Shown here one piece after another: positions 7,554 through 13,926 of a DNA stretch of 19,350 nt (positions within the stretch are counted from its first letter, which is position 1; every line of letters starts with the position of its first letter). Below the pieces are notes generated by a model, which saw nothing but the letters and a program-made list of their open reading frames with translations, was not told the origin of the DNA and did no database searches. Source of the stretch: an uncultured Ruminococcus sp. (lineage in GTDB: Bacteria; Bacillota; Clostridia; Oscillospirales; Ruminococcaceae); the NCBI GenBank assembly GCA_945876155.1, contig CAMCMW010000002.1, positions 1 through 19,350 on the forward strand, given 5' to 3'. A program made the translations under genes and the position numbers.

Positions 7554-7808
7554 ATGAATGATATGATTTACAAAGGAATATGGTGCGTTATTGGAATTAT
7601 AATGATTATTTACTATGCCCGGAGAAAGCATACGGTAAGGTCGGCACTTGCGGGTATGCTAACCGGTGGGGCGGCACTCATTCTCCTGCATTATTTCGGG
7701 GATAGTCTGGGGTATGCGCCGCCGGTGAATCTTTTCAATACTGCTGTGTCGCTGGTACTGGGAGTACCGGGGGCTGCACTTATAATGGCAGTGAACCTTA
7801 TAAAATGA
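7554..7808 (+). CDS. bofA: BofA-like membrane protein (pro-sigma-K processing inhibitor family)
   Basis: BofA is an integral membrane protein that, in Bacillus, holds the SpoIVFB protease inactive and so delays activation of sigma-K in the mother cell. This 84-residue protein has two or three membrane segments (GIWCVIGIIMIIYYA, ALAGMLTGGAALILLHYF, and the last 20 residues). It carries the family's characteristic C-terminal motif NLFNTAVSLVLGVPGAALI followed by N-L-I. Length fits. It is the last of four close-packed genes and is followed by a strong bidirectional terminator. Genes with this motif also occur in organisms lacking the sigma-K pathway, so the target here is uncertain. Confidence 0.78.
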   Translation: MNDMIYKGIWCVIGIIMIIYYARRKHTVRSALAGMLTGGAALILLHYFGDSLGYAPPVNLFNTAVSLVLGVPGAALIMAVNLIK

Positions 7809-7812
7809 GAAA

Positions 7813-7848
7813 ACGTCCGGATTTGTAATTTAATCCGGACGTCATTTT
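7813..7848. terminator. Bidirectional terminator between bofA and the tagF-like gene
   Basis: Perfect 11-pair stem ACGTCCGGATT (7813-7823) and AATCCGGACGT (7832-7842) with an eight-base loop. It is followed by CATTTTAT on the plus strand and by T-rich sequence on the minus strand. It separates two convergent genes. Confidence 0.9.
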
Positions 7849-10249
7849 ATAATATTTCTTCAAGCTGTTTTCTTATCTGTGCATTTCTCTTTGCATAGTC
7901 AATATTCATCGGCTTGATTTTTCCGTCTGCAAAGTCATACATACCCTGCAATATTCCCTCAGTACTGTCCTCCACAAGGTATCCACCGTACTCTTTAAGG
8001 AAGTTGCTCGGACCGTGAACGTCAGTTGAAAATACCGGTACTCCCAGGGAGTCAGCCTCCAGCATGACCAGTCCCAGACCTTCGTAGATAGACGAAAGAA
8101 TAAAGAGGTCGCACTTTTTCAGTATCGGCATAGGATTCTGGACGGATTTTATAATTGCGATATCCTCCCAGCATTCGGTCATTCTTGCTTTCTGGACTGT
8201 CTTTCCGTAAAGATTTCCTGCACCGCCTATGATAATAAGCTTTGAGTCAGGATAATTCTTGTGGAAAGCCTCGAATGCGTCAATAAGACGGAAGTGTCCT
8301 TTTTCCGGAGAAAATCTGCCGATTGTTATAAACTTTATGCCCTGTGAATTGAGAATGTGGTTGATACCGTCGGCATGAGGACAGAAAATCTCAGTATCCT
8401 TCTGAAATTCAACCGGCATATCGCCCTTGAGTACCACAAGGTCATGGTTGTGGAAGTTGCTGATTACCCTTATATTGTCCTTTCTGCCGCTTATCTGTAA
8501 TGTTGGTTCCACTATATCCTGAGAAACCGCAACAACGTTATCGCAGACATTGTATGCCCATCTCAGCAGGTATTCGTTCTGATTGTTTCTTGTTTCGATT
8601 TCCTGTACCATATCGTTGTGGACGAATATGGTTTTTCTTGCGTCAAACTGCGTCAGCATTATGACTATGTTGTTTTCATATCCGTTGAAGTGGATAACAT
8701 GGTCAAACTTTATGTCGTAAAAATGGCGCTTTATTTCCAGTGAATAGGTTTCGCCCAGAATACGCTTGTTTTTTTCTGTCTCTCTGCCCTTTCTTGCAAG
8801 GGAATTGTATGCCCTGGCAGTTCTGAAGTCAAAGAATACCTCGCTGCTTATCGGTATAACGCCCACATCTTCTGGTATTACGCTTGTCCTTGACGGGTCT
8901 GCACGAAGATTGCGTTCACGGAATGAAATATAGTAGTTATATCTGCTGGTGTCAATATTGTCCAGTACCGAAAGCATGGCGGTGGTGATACCGTTTTTGT
9001 TAAGGTCACCTGCATATACCAGAACATTTTTCTTTCCGTTAGGTACAAGCCTTTCTTCGCTTGTGACCTTTTTGTCCTGAAATACTCTCTGGCAGATTTT
9101 CTTTGCGGCGTCCGGATTGTCATAGGTGCAGTAAAGCTTTCTGAACTCAGTATCATCATAATCCTTCGGCGCATTAATAGCCTCGATAAGACTGTCAATG
9201 GTATCCGCCTGGGGGAACGGGAATGTATCAAGTGATACATATACGCCTCTGTCACGGAAATACTCTTCCTTGTCATAGGTATAAAGCACTATTTTCCTGC
9301 CCGAATTTGCAAAGTCATAGAACACGCTGGAATAGTCTGTTATCAGCGTATCAGCCATATTCAGTATCTCGTAGTATTCATAGCCTGACGGAAAAGCTTT
9401 GATATGCTTGTATTTATCATCAGCAAATTCCAGCTTCATAAGAGGGTGGTATTTTACGTACAAAAGCTGATTGTCTTTGAGCCTTTCGTCCATCTGTTCA
9501 AGGAACTGTTCTGTTTCATGTAAAACACGCTCAACATCAAAGCTGTTTACCTTACCCCTCCATGTCGGCATATAAACGCTGATGTCCTTGTCGTCAACCC
9601 CGAACTGTTTCCTCAGTTCCTCACGCCTTTTGTCGTTGAAAAACACAGAGTTTCTGGGATATCCCTCATTGAGGATAGTCGCCTTTGAAAGATTCTGCAG
9701 CATATATGCGCTTACCATTTTCTCTTTCATATACTCGTTAGGGAAAACAAGGTAGTCGGCAAATATCAGATTTCTCATAACATTGCCCATGTTATATACT
9801 TCATCTTTTACATCACGGCCCATATTTTTCAGCGGTGTGCCATGCCAGGTGTTTAAGATTATCTGACCTTCCTTTTTTATAAATCTTCTTGGGAAGGAGG
9901 TATCATTCACCAGATATTTTGCTTTTGAAAGATACTTGTAATATGTCAGTGATTCAGACCTGAGAAATCTGACTCTTTTTATCCCGTATCTGGCAAGGGT
10001 GCTTTTTATATGCTCTGCCATAAATGGTTTTGCAGCAACGCAAAGTTTCAAATGGCTGTATTCCGGATTTTCTGAAAGTTCTTTTGCAATATACAGAATA
10101 TTTCCTGCCATATCAGAACCGCTTCGGGATTCAAGGAAAACCAGATTCTTATTTAATTTTGATTTCTGATGTATTCCGTAATATACACTGAACCATATTC
10201 GTGATTTGAGTTTAGTGATAAGCTGTTTCACTGGATTCTTTTTTGCCAT
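7847..10249 (-). CDS. Two-domain CDP-glycerol glycerophosphotransferase (TagF-like) fused to a GT4 glycosyltransferase
   Basis: The N-terminal half, about residues 30-395, is a TagF-type polymerase that transfers glycerol-phosphate from CDP-glycerol to a growing wall polymer at the inner membrane face. Landmarks: NTWHGTPLKNMGRD (133-146), YMPTWRGK (226-233), KYHPL (266-270), and DTLITDYSSVFYDFA (300-314), with the conserved histidines and the DYSS signature present. The C-terminal half, about 405-800, is a GT-B fold glycosyltransferase of the GT4 type: an acceptor part (VYAGDLNKNGITTAML), then ITIGRFSPEKG (641-651), and the nucleotide-sugar motif YEGLGLVMLEA (722-732). The ATG has GGAGG nine bases upstream. 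It is preceded by tagD across repeat copy 3, so substrate maker and user are in one unit. Polymer and sugar are not determined by sequence. Confidence 0.9.
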   Translation of the reverse strand: MAKKNPVKQLITKLKSRIWFSVYYGIHQKSKLNKNLVFLESRSGSDMAGNILYIAKELSENPEYSHLKLCVAAKPFMAEHIKSTLARYGIKRVRFLRSESLTYYKYLSKAKYLVNDTSFPRRFIKKEGQIILNTWHGTPLKNMGRDVKDEVYNMGNVMRNLIFADYLVFPNEYMKEKMVSAYMLQNLSKATILNEGYPRNSVFFNDKRREELRKQFGVDDKDISVYMPTWRGKVNSFDVERVLHETEQFLEQMDERLKDNQLLYVKYHPLMKLEFADDKYKHIKAFPSGYEYYEILNMADTLITDYSSVFYDFANSGRKIVLYTYDKEEYFRDRGVYVSLDTFPFPQADTIDSLIEAINAPKDYDDTEFRKLYCTYDNPDAAKKICQRVFQDKKVTSEERLVPNGKKNVLVYAGDLNKNGITTAMLSVLDNIDTSRYNYYISFRERNLRADPSRTSVIPEDVGVIPISSEVFFDFRTARAYNSLARKGRETEKNKRILGETYSLEIKRHFYDIKFDHVIHFNGYENNIVIMLTQFDARKTIFVHNDMVQEIETRNNQNEYLLRWAYNVCDNVVAVSQDIVEPTLQISGRKDNIRVISNFHNHDLVVLKGDMPVEFQKDTEIFCPHADGINHILNSQGIKFITIGRFSPEKGHFRLIDAFEAFHKNYPDSKLIIIGGAGNLYGKTVQKARMTECWEDIAIIKSVQNPMPILKKCDLFILSSIYEGLGLVMLEADSLGVPVFSTDVHGPSNFLKEYGGYLVEDSTEGILQGMYDFADGKIKPMNIDYAKRNAQIRKQLEEIL

Positions 10250-10317
10250 TTGCTGATTCCTCCGAAATTATAAATCAAAACCCTCTTTTTTACAGTCAAT
10301 ACCCCATAGACGGGTAT

Positions 10318-10448
10318 TATAGTGAAAGCAAAAAACAATTTTGCTTTCACTATAATTATTTATTTTATTGCCTTGCACATCTGCTTACTTCGTAAGCTCC
10401 GTGCATATCGGCTAATAGTAAACGAAAAAAATATTTTTCGTTTACTAT
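10318..10448 (-). repeat. Three-hairpin repeat, copy 3
   Basis: Reversed relative to copy 1. Hairpin B is 10318-10354, with an A-T pair at the position that is a T-G wobble in copy 1. The core is 10370-10412 (TGCAC pairs with GTGCA; GCTTAC-GAA-GTAAGC perfect). Hairpin A is 10415-10448. It begins three bases after the tagD stop codon and lies in the tagD-tagF gap, so it would be transcribed between the two cistrons in the forward orientation. Confidence 0.93.
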
Positions 10449-10451
10449 ATA

Positions 10452-10838
10452 TCATTTAAGGTCATTCTTTATCTGTGTTGTGGAAATTTCCGGTGTTCTC
10501 GGAAGATAGACAACCTCGCAGTACTCTTTAAGGAAGTCAAATTTACCTGTCCAGTCATCACCCATTACAAAAGTATCTACCCTGAATTCCTTTACATCGC
10601 TTATTTTCTGTTCCCAGTTTTCCTCCGGAATTACAAGGTCAACATATCTTACCGCCTCAAGCAGACGCTTTCTCTGCTCATAGGTGAAATAGCATTTTTT
10701 CTGCTTTGAGTTCCAGTTGAATTCATCTGTTGAAAGTGCTACAATAAGATAGTCTCCCAGTGCCTTGGCACGCTGGAGAAGATTTATGTGACCGTAATGG
10801 AGCAGGTCGAAAGTTCCGTAAGTAATAATTTTTTTCAT
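10452..10838 (-). CDS. tagD: Glycerol-3-phosphate cytidylyltransferase TagD
   Basis: TagD makes CDP-glycerol from CTP and glycerol-3-phosphate in the cytoplasm, the activated unit for glycerol-type teichoic acids. The 128 residues match the family. The nucleotidyltransferase motif HYGH is at 14-17 (in YGTFDLLHYGHINLL) and the second signature RTPEISTT is near the C-terminus at 114-121. The ATG is preceded by GAGGT. It is the first gene of a tagD - repeat copy 3 - tagF-like unit, driven by a consensus promoter at 11061-11089 with repeat copy 4 forming much of the leader. Confidence 0.95.
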   Translation of the reverse strand: MKKIITYGTFDLLHYGHINLLQRAKALGDYLIVALSTDEFNWNSKQKKCYFTYEQRKRLLEAVRYVDLVIPEENWEQKISDVKEFRVDTFVMGDDWTGKFDFLKEYCEVVYLPRTPEISTTQIKNDLK

Positions 10839-10863
10839 GTTCCGTACCTCAATTTATTATTTT

Positions 10864-11000
10864 ATTGCTCCACCAATTAAACCCTGCCAAATTGGTTGGA
10901 GCAATAATTTATTTAAAGTGCCTCGCACATTCGCTCACTTTCGTTCGCTGCGTGCGTATCGGCAAATAGACTTCGGCAAGGTTTTCTTGCCTCGTCTATT
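10864..11000 (-). repeat. Three-hairpin repeat, copy 4 (outer hairpins replaced)
   Basis: The core hairpin (10920-10963) is clearly the same family, with CGCAC pairing with GTGCG, but both outer hairpins are unrelated in sequence to the other copies. At 10864-10905, ATTGCTCCACCAATT pairs with AATTGGTTGGAGCAAT with one bulged base. At 10965-11000, AATAGAC pairs with GTCTATT and GGCAAG with CTTGCC around a short internal loop. The order and spacing (hairpin, AT-rich spacer, core, hairpin) are kept. It lies downstream of the tagD promoter and would be in the tagD mRNA leader in the forward orientation. Confidence 0.85.
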
Positions 11001-11060
11001 AAATACAGGTTAAAATTAAGTTAATTAACCGTATAGGCATAGCTTTACATTATAAATTTC

Positions 11061-11089
11061 AGTATAACTCAAATTGCTGATTTTGTCAA
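11061..11089 (-). promoter_or_regulatory. Sigma-A promoter for tagD-tagF
   Basis: Minus strand: perfect TTGACA (11084-11089), 17-base spacer, TATACT (11061-11066). The start site would be near 11054, giving a leader of about 215 bases that contains repeat copy 4. The 15-base block TTTGAGTTATACTGA also occurs in the marR promoter. Confidence 0.8.
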
Positions 11090-11136
11090 GAAAAATTGCA
11101 TTTCTCCAAAAAAATCTCATATAGCAACATTACTTA

Positions 11137-11165
11137 TTGATTTTTCTCTGAAAATATTATATACT
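11137..11165 (+). promoter_or_regulatory. Sigma-A promoter for dapF-dapL
   Basis: Plus strand: TTGATT (11137-11142), 17-base spacer, TATACT (11160-11165). The start site would be near 11172, only about eight bases before repeat copy 5, so the dapF leader is almost entirely that repeat. Together with the tagD promoter this fills the 500-base gap between tagD and dapF; I see no gene in that gap. Confidence 0.65.
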
Positions 11166-11178
11166 TATAAGGGCAATT

Positions 11179-11309
11179 TATAGTAAACGAAAAATTTATT
11201 TTTAGTTTACTATCAGCCGATACGCACGGAGCGAACGAAGTAAGCGTATGTGCGAGGCAATAAAAATAAATAAACATAGTGAACGTAAAATCTTTTTGCG
11301 TTTACTATA
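11179..11309 (+). repeat. Three-hairpin repeat, copy 5
   Basis: Hairpin A is 11180-11213, with one mismatch in the stem. The core is 11216-11258, with CGCAC (11223-11227) pairing with GTGCG (11250-11254); the inner stem GCGAAC/GTAAGC has two mismatches, making this the least perfect core. Hairpin B is 11276-11308. It lies between the dapF promoter and the dapF ribosome site, in the orientation of transcription. Confidence 0.92.
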
Positions 11310-11342
11310 ATAACAGAAAGACTTTTAAAAGGAGAGATTCAG

Positions 11343-12197
11343 TTGAGATTTACAAAAATGCACGGCATAGGAAACGATTATATCTATGTCAACTGCTTTG
11401 AAGAAAAGGTTGAGAATCCTGAAAAGGTTTCAATTTATGTCAGCGACCGTCATAAGGGAATAGGCTCGGACGGACTGGTACTCATCATGCCGTCGGACAA
11501 GGCTGATTTCAGAATGAGGATATTCAATGCGGACGGTTCTGAGGCTATGATGTGCGGAAACGCAACAAGATGTATTGGAAAATATGTCTATGACAAGGGT
11601 CTTACCCAGAAAACGGAAATAACCCTCGAAACAAATTCCGGCATCAAGCACCTTAAACTGTTTCCGGAAAACGGAAAGGTTGAATACGTTGAAGTTGATA
11701 TGGGAAAAGCAATCCTTGTACCAAAGGATATCCCTGTAAATTCTGACAAGGAAAGATTCATTTCCGAACCAGTTGAGGTTGACGGAAAGGAATATAAAAT
11801 CACCTGCGTTTCAATGGGAAATCCTCATGCTATTGTTTATCTTGACGGTATAAATGACCTTGACCTTGAAAAAATCGGTCCTTCCTTTGAAAATCATGTC
11901 CTCTTTCCGGACAGAATAAACACAGAGTTTATAGAAGTAAAAGACAGTACAAATCTCAATATGAGAGTATGGGAAAGAGGAAGCGGCGAGACTTTTGCCT
12001 GCGGTACTGGTGCCTGTGCGTCGGTTGTTTCCTCTGTTCTCAACGGTTTCTGCAAAAATGACGAGGAAGTTACCGTTCATTTAAGAGGCGGTGACCTGAG
12101 AATAACCTACTGTTCTGACGGTACAGTCATCATGAAAGGCCCTGCAGCGCTGATATGCGACGGCGATGTTGATGTAAGCCATATTATAGAAAACTAA
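11343..12197 (+). CDS. dapF: Diaminopimelate epimerase DapF
   Basis: DapF converts LL- to meso-diaminopimelate, the last shared step to lysine and to the peptidoglycan cross-linking residue, without a cofactor. The two catalytic cysteines are C71 in MMCGNATRC and C220 in GETFACGTGACA. The substrate motif MHGIGNDYIYV is at 6-16. Length 284 fits. The start is TTG with AAAAGGAGAG ending six bases upstream. The last codons and the TAA stop (12195-12197) lie inside hairpin A of repeat copy 6, so the C-terminal I-E-N comes from repeat sequence. It is followed by dapL, the previous enzyme of the pathway. Confidence 0.97.
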   Translation: MRFTKMHGIGNDYIYVNCFEEKVENPEKVSIYVSDRHKGIGSDGLVLIMPSDKADFRMRIFNADGSEAMMCGNATRCIGKYVYDKGLTQKTEITLETNSGIKHLKLFPENGKVEYVEVDMGKAILVPKDIPVNSDKERFISEPVEVDGKEYKITCVSMGNPHAIVYLDGINDLDLEKIGPSFENHVLFPDRINTEFIEVKDSTNLNMRVWERGSGETFACGTGACASVVSSVLNGFCKNDEEVTVHLRGGDLRITYCSDGTVIMKGPAALICDGDVDVSHIIEN

Positions 12198-12315
12198 AAA
12201 TATTTTTTTAGTTTACTATTAGCCGATATGCACGGAGCTTACGAAGTAAGCGGATGTGCAAGGCAATAAAATAAATCATTATAGTGAAAGCAAAATTATT
12301 TTTGCGTTCACTATA
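12186..12315 (+). repeat. Three-hairpin repeat, copy 6 (overlaps the end of dapF)
   Basis: Hairpin A is 12186-12219. Its left arm, ATAGAAAACTAAAAA, carries the dapF stop codon and has one change (T to A at 12190) relative to the other copies. The core is 12222-12264, with TGCAC pairing with GTGCA and a perfect GCTTAC-GAA-GTAAGC. Hairpin B is 12270-12315. The ribosome site of dapL begins four bases later. It lies between dapF and dapL in the orientation of transcription. Confidence 0.93.
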
Positions 12316-12334
12316 AATAAAGGAGTATATATAA

Positions 12335-13522
12335 ATGACAAAAGTAAATAAGAATTTTGAAAATCTTGTTCCGAGTTACCTTTTTGCTGAAATCGCAAAG
12401 AGAGTAAACGACTTTGCAAAGGCAAATCCTGACAAAAAGGTTATAAGACTGGGTATCGGTGACGTTACACTTCCTCTTGCACCGGTTGTTGTTGAGGCAA
12501 TGAAAAAAGGCTGCGACGAACTGGGAGTGAAGGAAACCTTCAAGGGCTATCCTGACTATGAGGGATATGGATTCCTGAGAGAGGCAATTTCCGGATATTA
12601 CAAGAGCTTTGGCGCTGAAGTTTCTGCTGATGAAATTCTGGTCAACGACGGTGCAAAGAGTGACGCCGGAAACATCGGTGACATTTTCTCCGAGGATAAC
12701 GTAGTTCTGGTTACAGACCCTGTTTACCCGGTTTACGTTGACTCTAATATTATGGCTGGAAGAAAGATTCTTTATGCTGACGGTACAGAGGAAAACGGAT
12801 TCTGTGCAATGCCTGACAGTTCAGTAAAGGCTGACATTATCTACCTCTGCTCACCTAACAATCCGACCGGTGCGTGCTACACAAAGGAACAGCTTAAAGC
12901 GTGGGTTGACTACGCAAATGCAAACAACGCACTTATCATCTACGACGCTGCATACGAGGCATTTATCACTGAGGACAATATCCCCAGAAGTATCATGCAG
13001 ATAGAGGGTGCAAAAACCTGCGCAATTGAAATGTGCTCACTTTCAAAGACTGCCGGATTTACTGGTACAAGATGCGGCTACACAGTAATTCCGAAGGAGC
13101 TGGAGCTGGACGGTACTAACATTTACAAGCTGTGGTACAGAAGACTTTCCACAAAGTTCAACGGTGTATCATATCCTGTTCAGTGCGCTGCTGCTGCCGT
13201 ATTCACAGAAGAAGGACAGAAGCAGATTAAGGAAAACATTGCATATTATCAGGAAAACGCAAAGATAATCGCAAAGACAATGGACGAGCTTGGAATCAAG
13301 TACACAGGCGGTGTAAACTCACCATATATCTGGCTGAAGTGTCCTGACAATATGGGCAGCTGGGAATTTTTCGACTACCTCCTCAACAACATTTACGTTG
13401 TGGGTACTCCGGGTGAGGGATTCGGCAAGAACGGTGCAGGCTGGTTCAGACTGACTTCATTCGGCGACAGAGAAAACACAATCGAGGCTATGGAAAGACT
13501 CAAAGGTCTTATGAAAAAATAA
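12335..13522 (+). CDS. dapL: LL-diaminopimelate aminotransferase DapL
   Basis: DapL makes LL-diaminopimelate directly from tetrahydrodipicolinate and glutamate using PLP, bypassing the succinylase, acetylase and dehydrogenase routes; it occurs in Clostridia, plants, Chlamydia and some archaea. The 395 residues match the family. Visible are VIRLGIGDVTLPL (36-48), YPDYEGYGFLREAI (72-85), SPNNPTGACY (173-182), IIYDAAYEAF (201-210) and the PLP lysine K238 in SLSKTAGFTGTRCGY. AAGGAG precedes the ATG. With dapF immediately upstream, the pair performs consecutive reactions to meso-diaminopimelate. Confidence 0.97.
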   Translation: MTKVNKNFENLVPSYLFAEIAKRVNDFAKANPDKKVIRLGIGDVTLPLAPVVVEAMKKGCDELGVKETFKGYPDYEGYGFLREAISGYYKSFGAEVSADEILVNDGAKSDAGNIGDIFSEDNVVLVTDPVYPVYVDSNIMAGRKILYADGTEENGFCAMPDSSVKADIIYLCSPNNPTGACYTKEQLKAWVDYANANNALIIYDAAYEAFITEDNIPRSIMQIEGAKTCAIEMCSLSKTAGFTGTRCGYTVIPKELELDGTNIYKLWYRRLSTKFNGVSYPVQCAAAAVFTEEGQKQIKENIAYYQENAKIIAKTMDELGIKYTGGVNSPYIWLKCPDNMGSWEFFDYLLNNIYVVGTPGEGFGKNGAGWFRLTSFGDRENTIEAMERLKGLMKK

Positions 13523-13533
13523 TTGATTTTTTG

Positions 13534-13575
13534 CGGCGGCGTTGTACGGAAGTACTGTGTCGCCGTATTTCTATC
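13534..13575 (+). terminator. Probable terminator after dapL
   Basis: Outer stem CGGCG (13537-13541) with CGCCG (13561-13565), inner stem GTAC/GTAC around loop GGAA, then TATTTCTATCTTTT. The asymmetric internal loop and broken T-run make it weaker than the other terminators here. Confidence 0.5.
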
Positions 13576-13638
13576 TTTTGCCTTTACATATATTTTTGAT
13601 TTTATCCTAAAATAAAATCTGTAAAGGAGAGATGGATA

Positions 13639-13818
13639 ATGAATAATAAAAAAATAAAACGTCCGGTCACAGCCTCTTATGAGGACATAATGTTCAATGA
13701 GGCTGGCAGTGCAAACGACTGCACCGGTCTTATCCCGGCGGCAGTGAAAAACGACGGCGAATATGAGTCCTATGAGGATATTATGGACTTTGACCTCCCG
13801 GAAATGTACAAGAAATAA
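13639..13818 (+). CDS. 59-residue protein with a repeated SYEDIM motif, unknown function
   Basis: I do not recognise the family. The ATG at 13639 has AAAGGAGAG eight bases upstream, and the gene ends just before a strong terminator, so it is likely real despite its size. The protein begins MNNKKIKRPVTA. It has SYEDIM twice, at residues 13-18 and 44-49, encoded with different synonymous codons in the third position (for example TCT/TCC, GAC/GAT, ATA/ATT), so the repeat is kept at protein level. Between them lies GSANDCTGLIPAA with the only cysteine. The N-terminus is basic and the C-terminal half acidic. No signal peptide or membrane segment. A modified-peptide precursor or a small adaptor are possibilities, but nothing adjacent supports either. 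Confidence 0.72.
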   Translation: MNNKKIKRPVTASYEDIMFNEAGSANDCTGLIPAAVKNDGEYESYEDIMDFDLPEMYKK

Positions 13819-13827
13819 TTTGAATAA

Positions 13828-13863
13828 ACACCAGAGTATTCCGGCTCTGGTGTCTTTTATTTC
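13828..13863 (+). terminator. Terminator after the 59-residue protein gene
   Basis: Perfect nine-pair stem ACACCAGAG (13828-13836) and CTCTGGTGT (13845-13853), eight-base loop, then CTTTTATTT. It isolates the small gene from the protease gene downstream. Confidence 0.88.
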
Positions 13864-13864
13864 C

Positions 13865-13893
13865 TTGACATTCTTTTCCGGCTGGAGTATAAT
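13865..13893 (+). promoter_or_regulatory. Consensus sigma-A promoter of the dockerin protease gene
   Basis: Perfect TTGACA (13865-13870), exactly 17 bases, perfect TATAAT (13888-13893). Expected start near 13900, giving a leader of under 30 bases. Confidence 0.88.
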
Positions 13894-13926
13894 ATCTGTG
13901 TAAAAGAAATTATAATGGAGGAAAAA

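Noticed and set aside
8878..9276. 132-codon open frame inside the tagF-like gene in another frame
   Set aside because: It overlaps the well-supported GT4 linker region, has no ribosome site and an Arg/Thr-rich composition typical of a wrong frame.
11172..11342. Lysine riboswitch or T-box in the dapF leader
   Set aside because: The leader is fully accounted for by repeat copy 5; none of the conserved riboswitch or T-box sequence elements is visible.
131..12315. CRISPR array
   Set aside because: The repeats are 124-137 bp, kilobases apart, in both orientations, internally palindromic, and have no regular spacers or cas genes.
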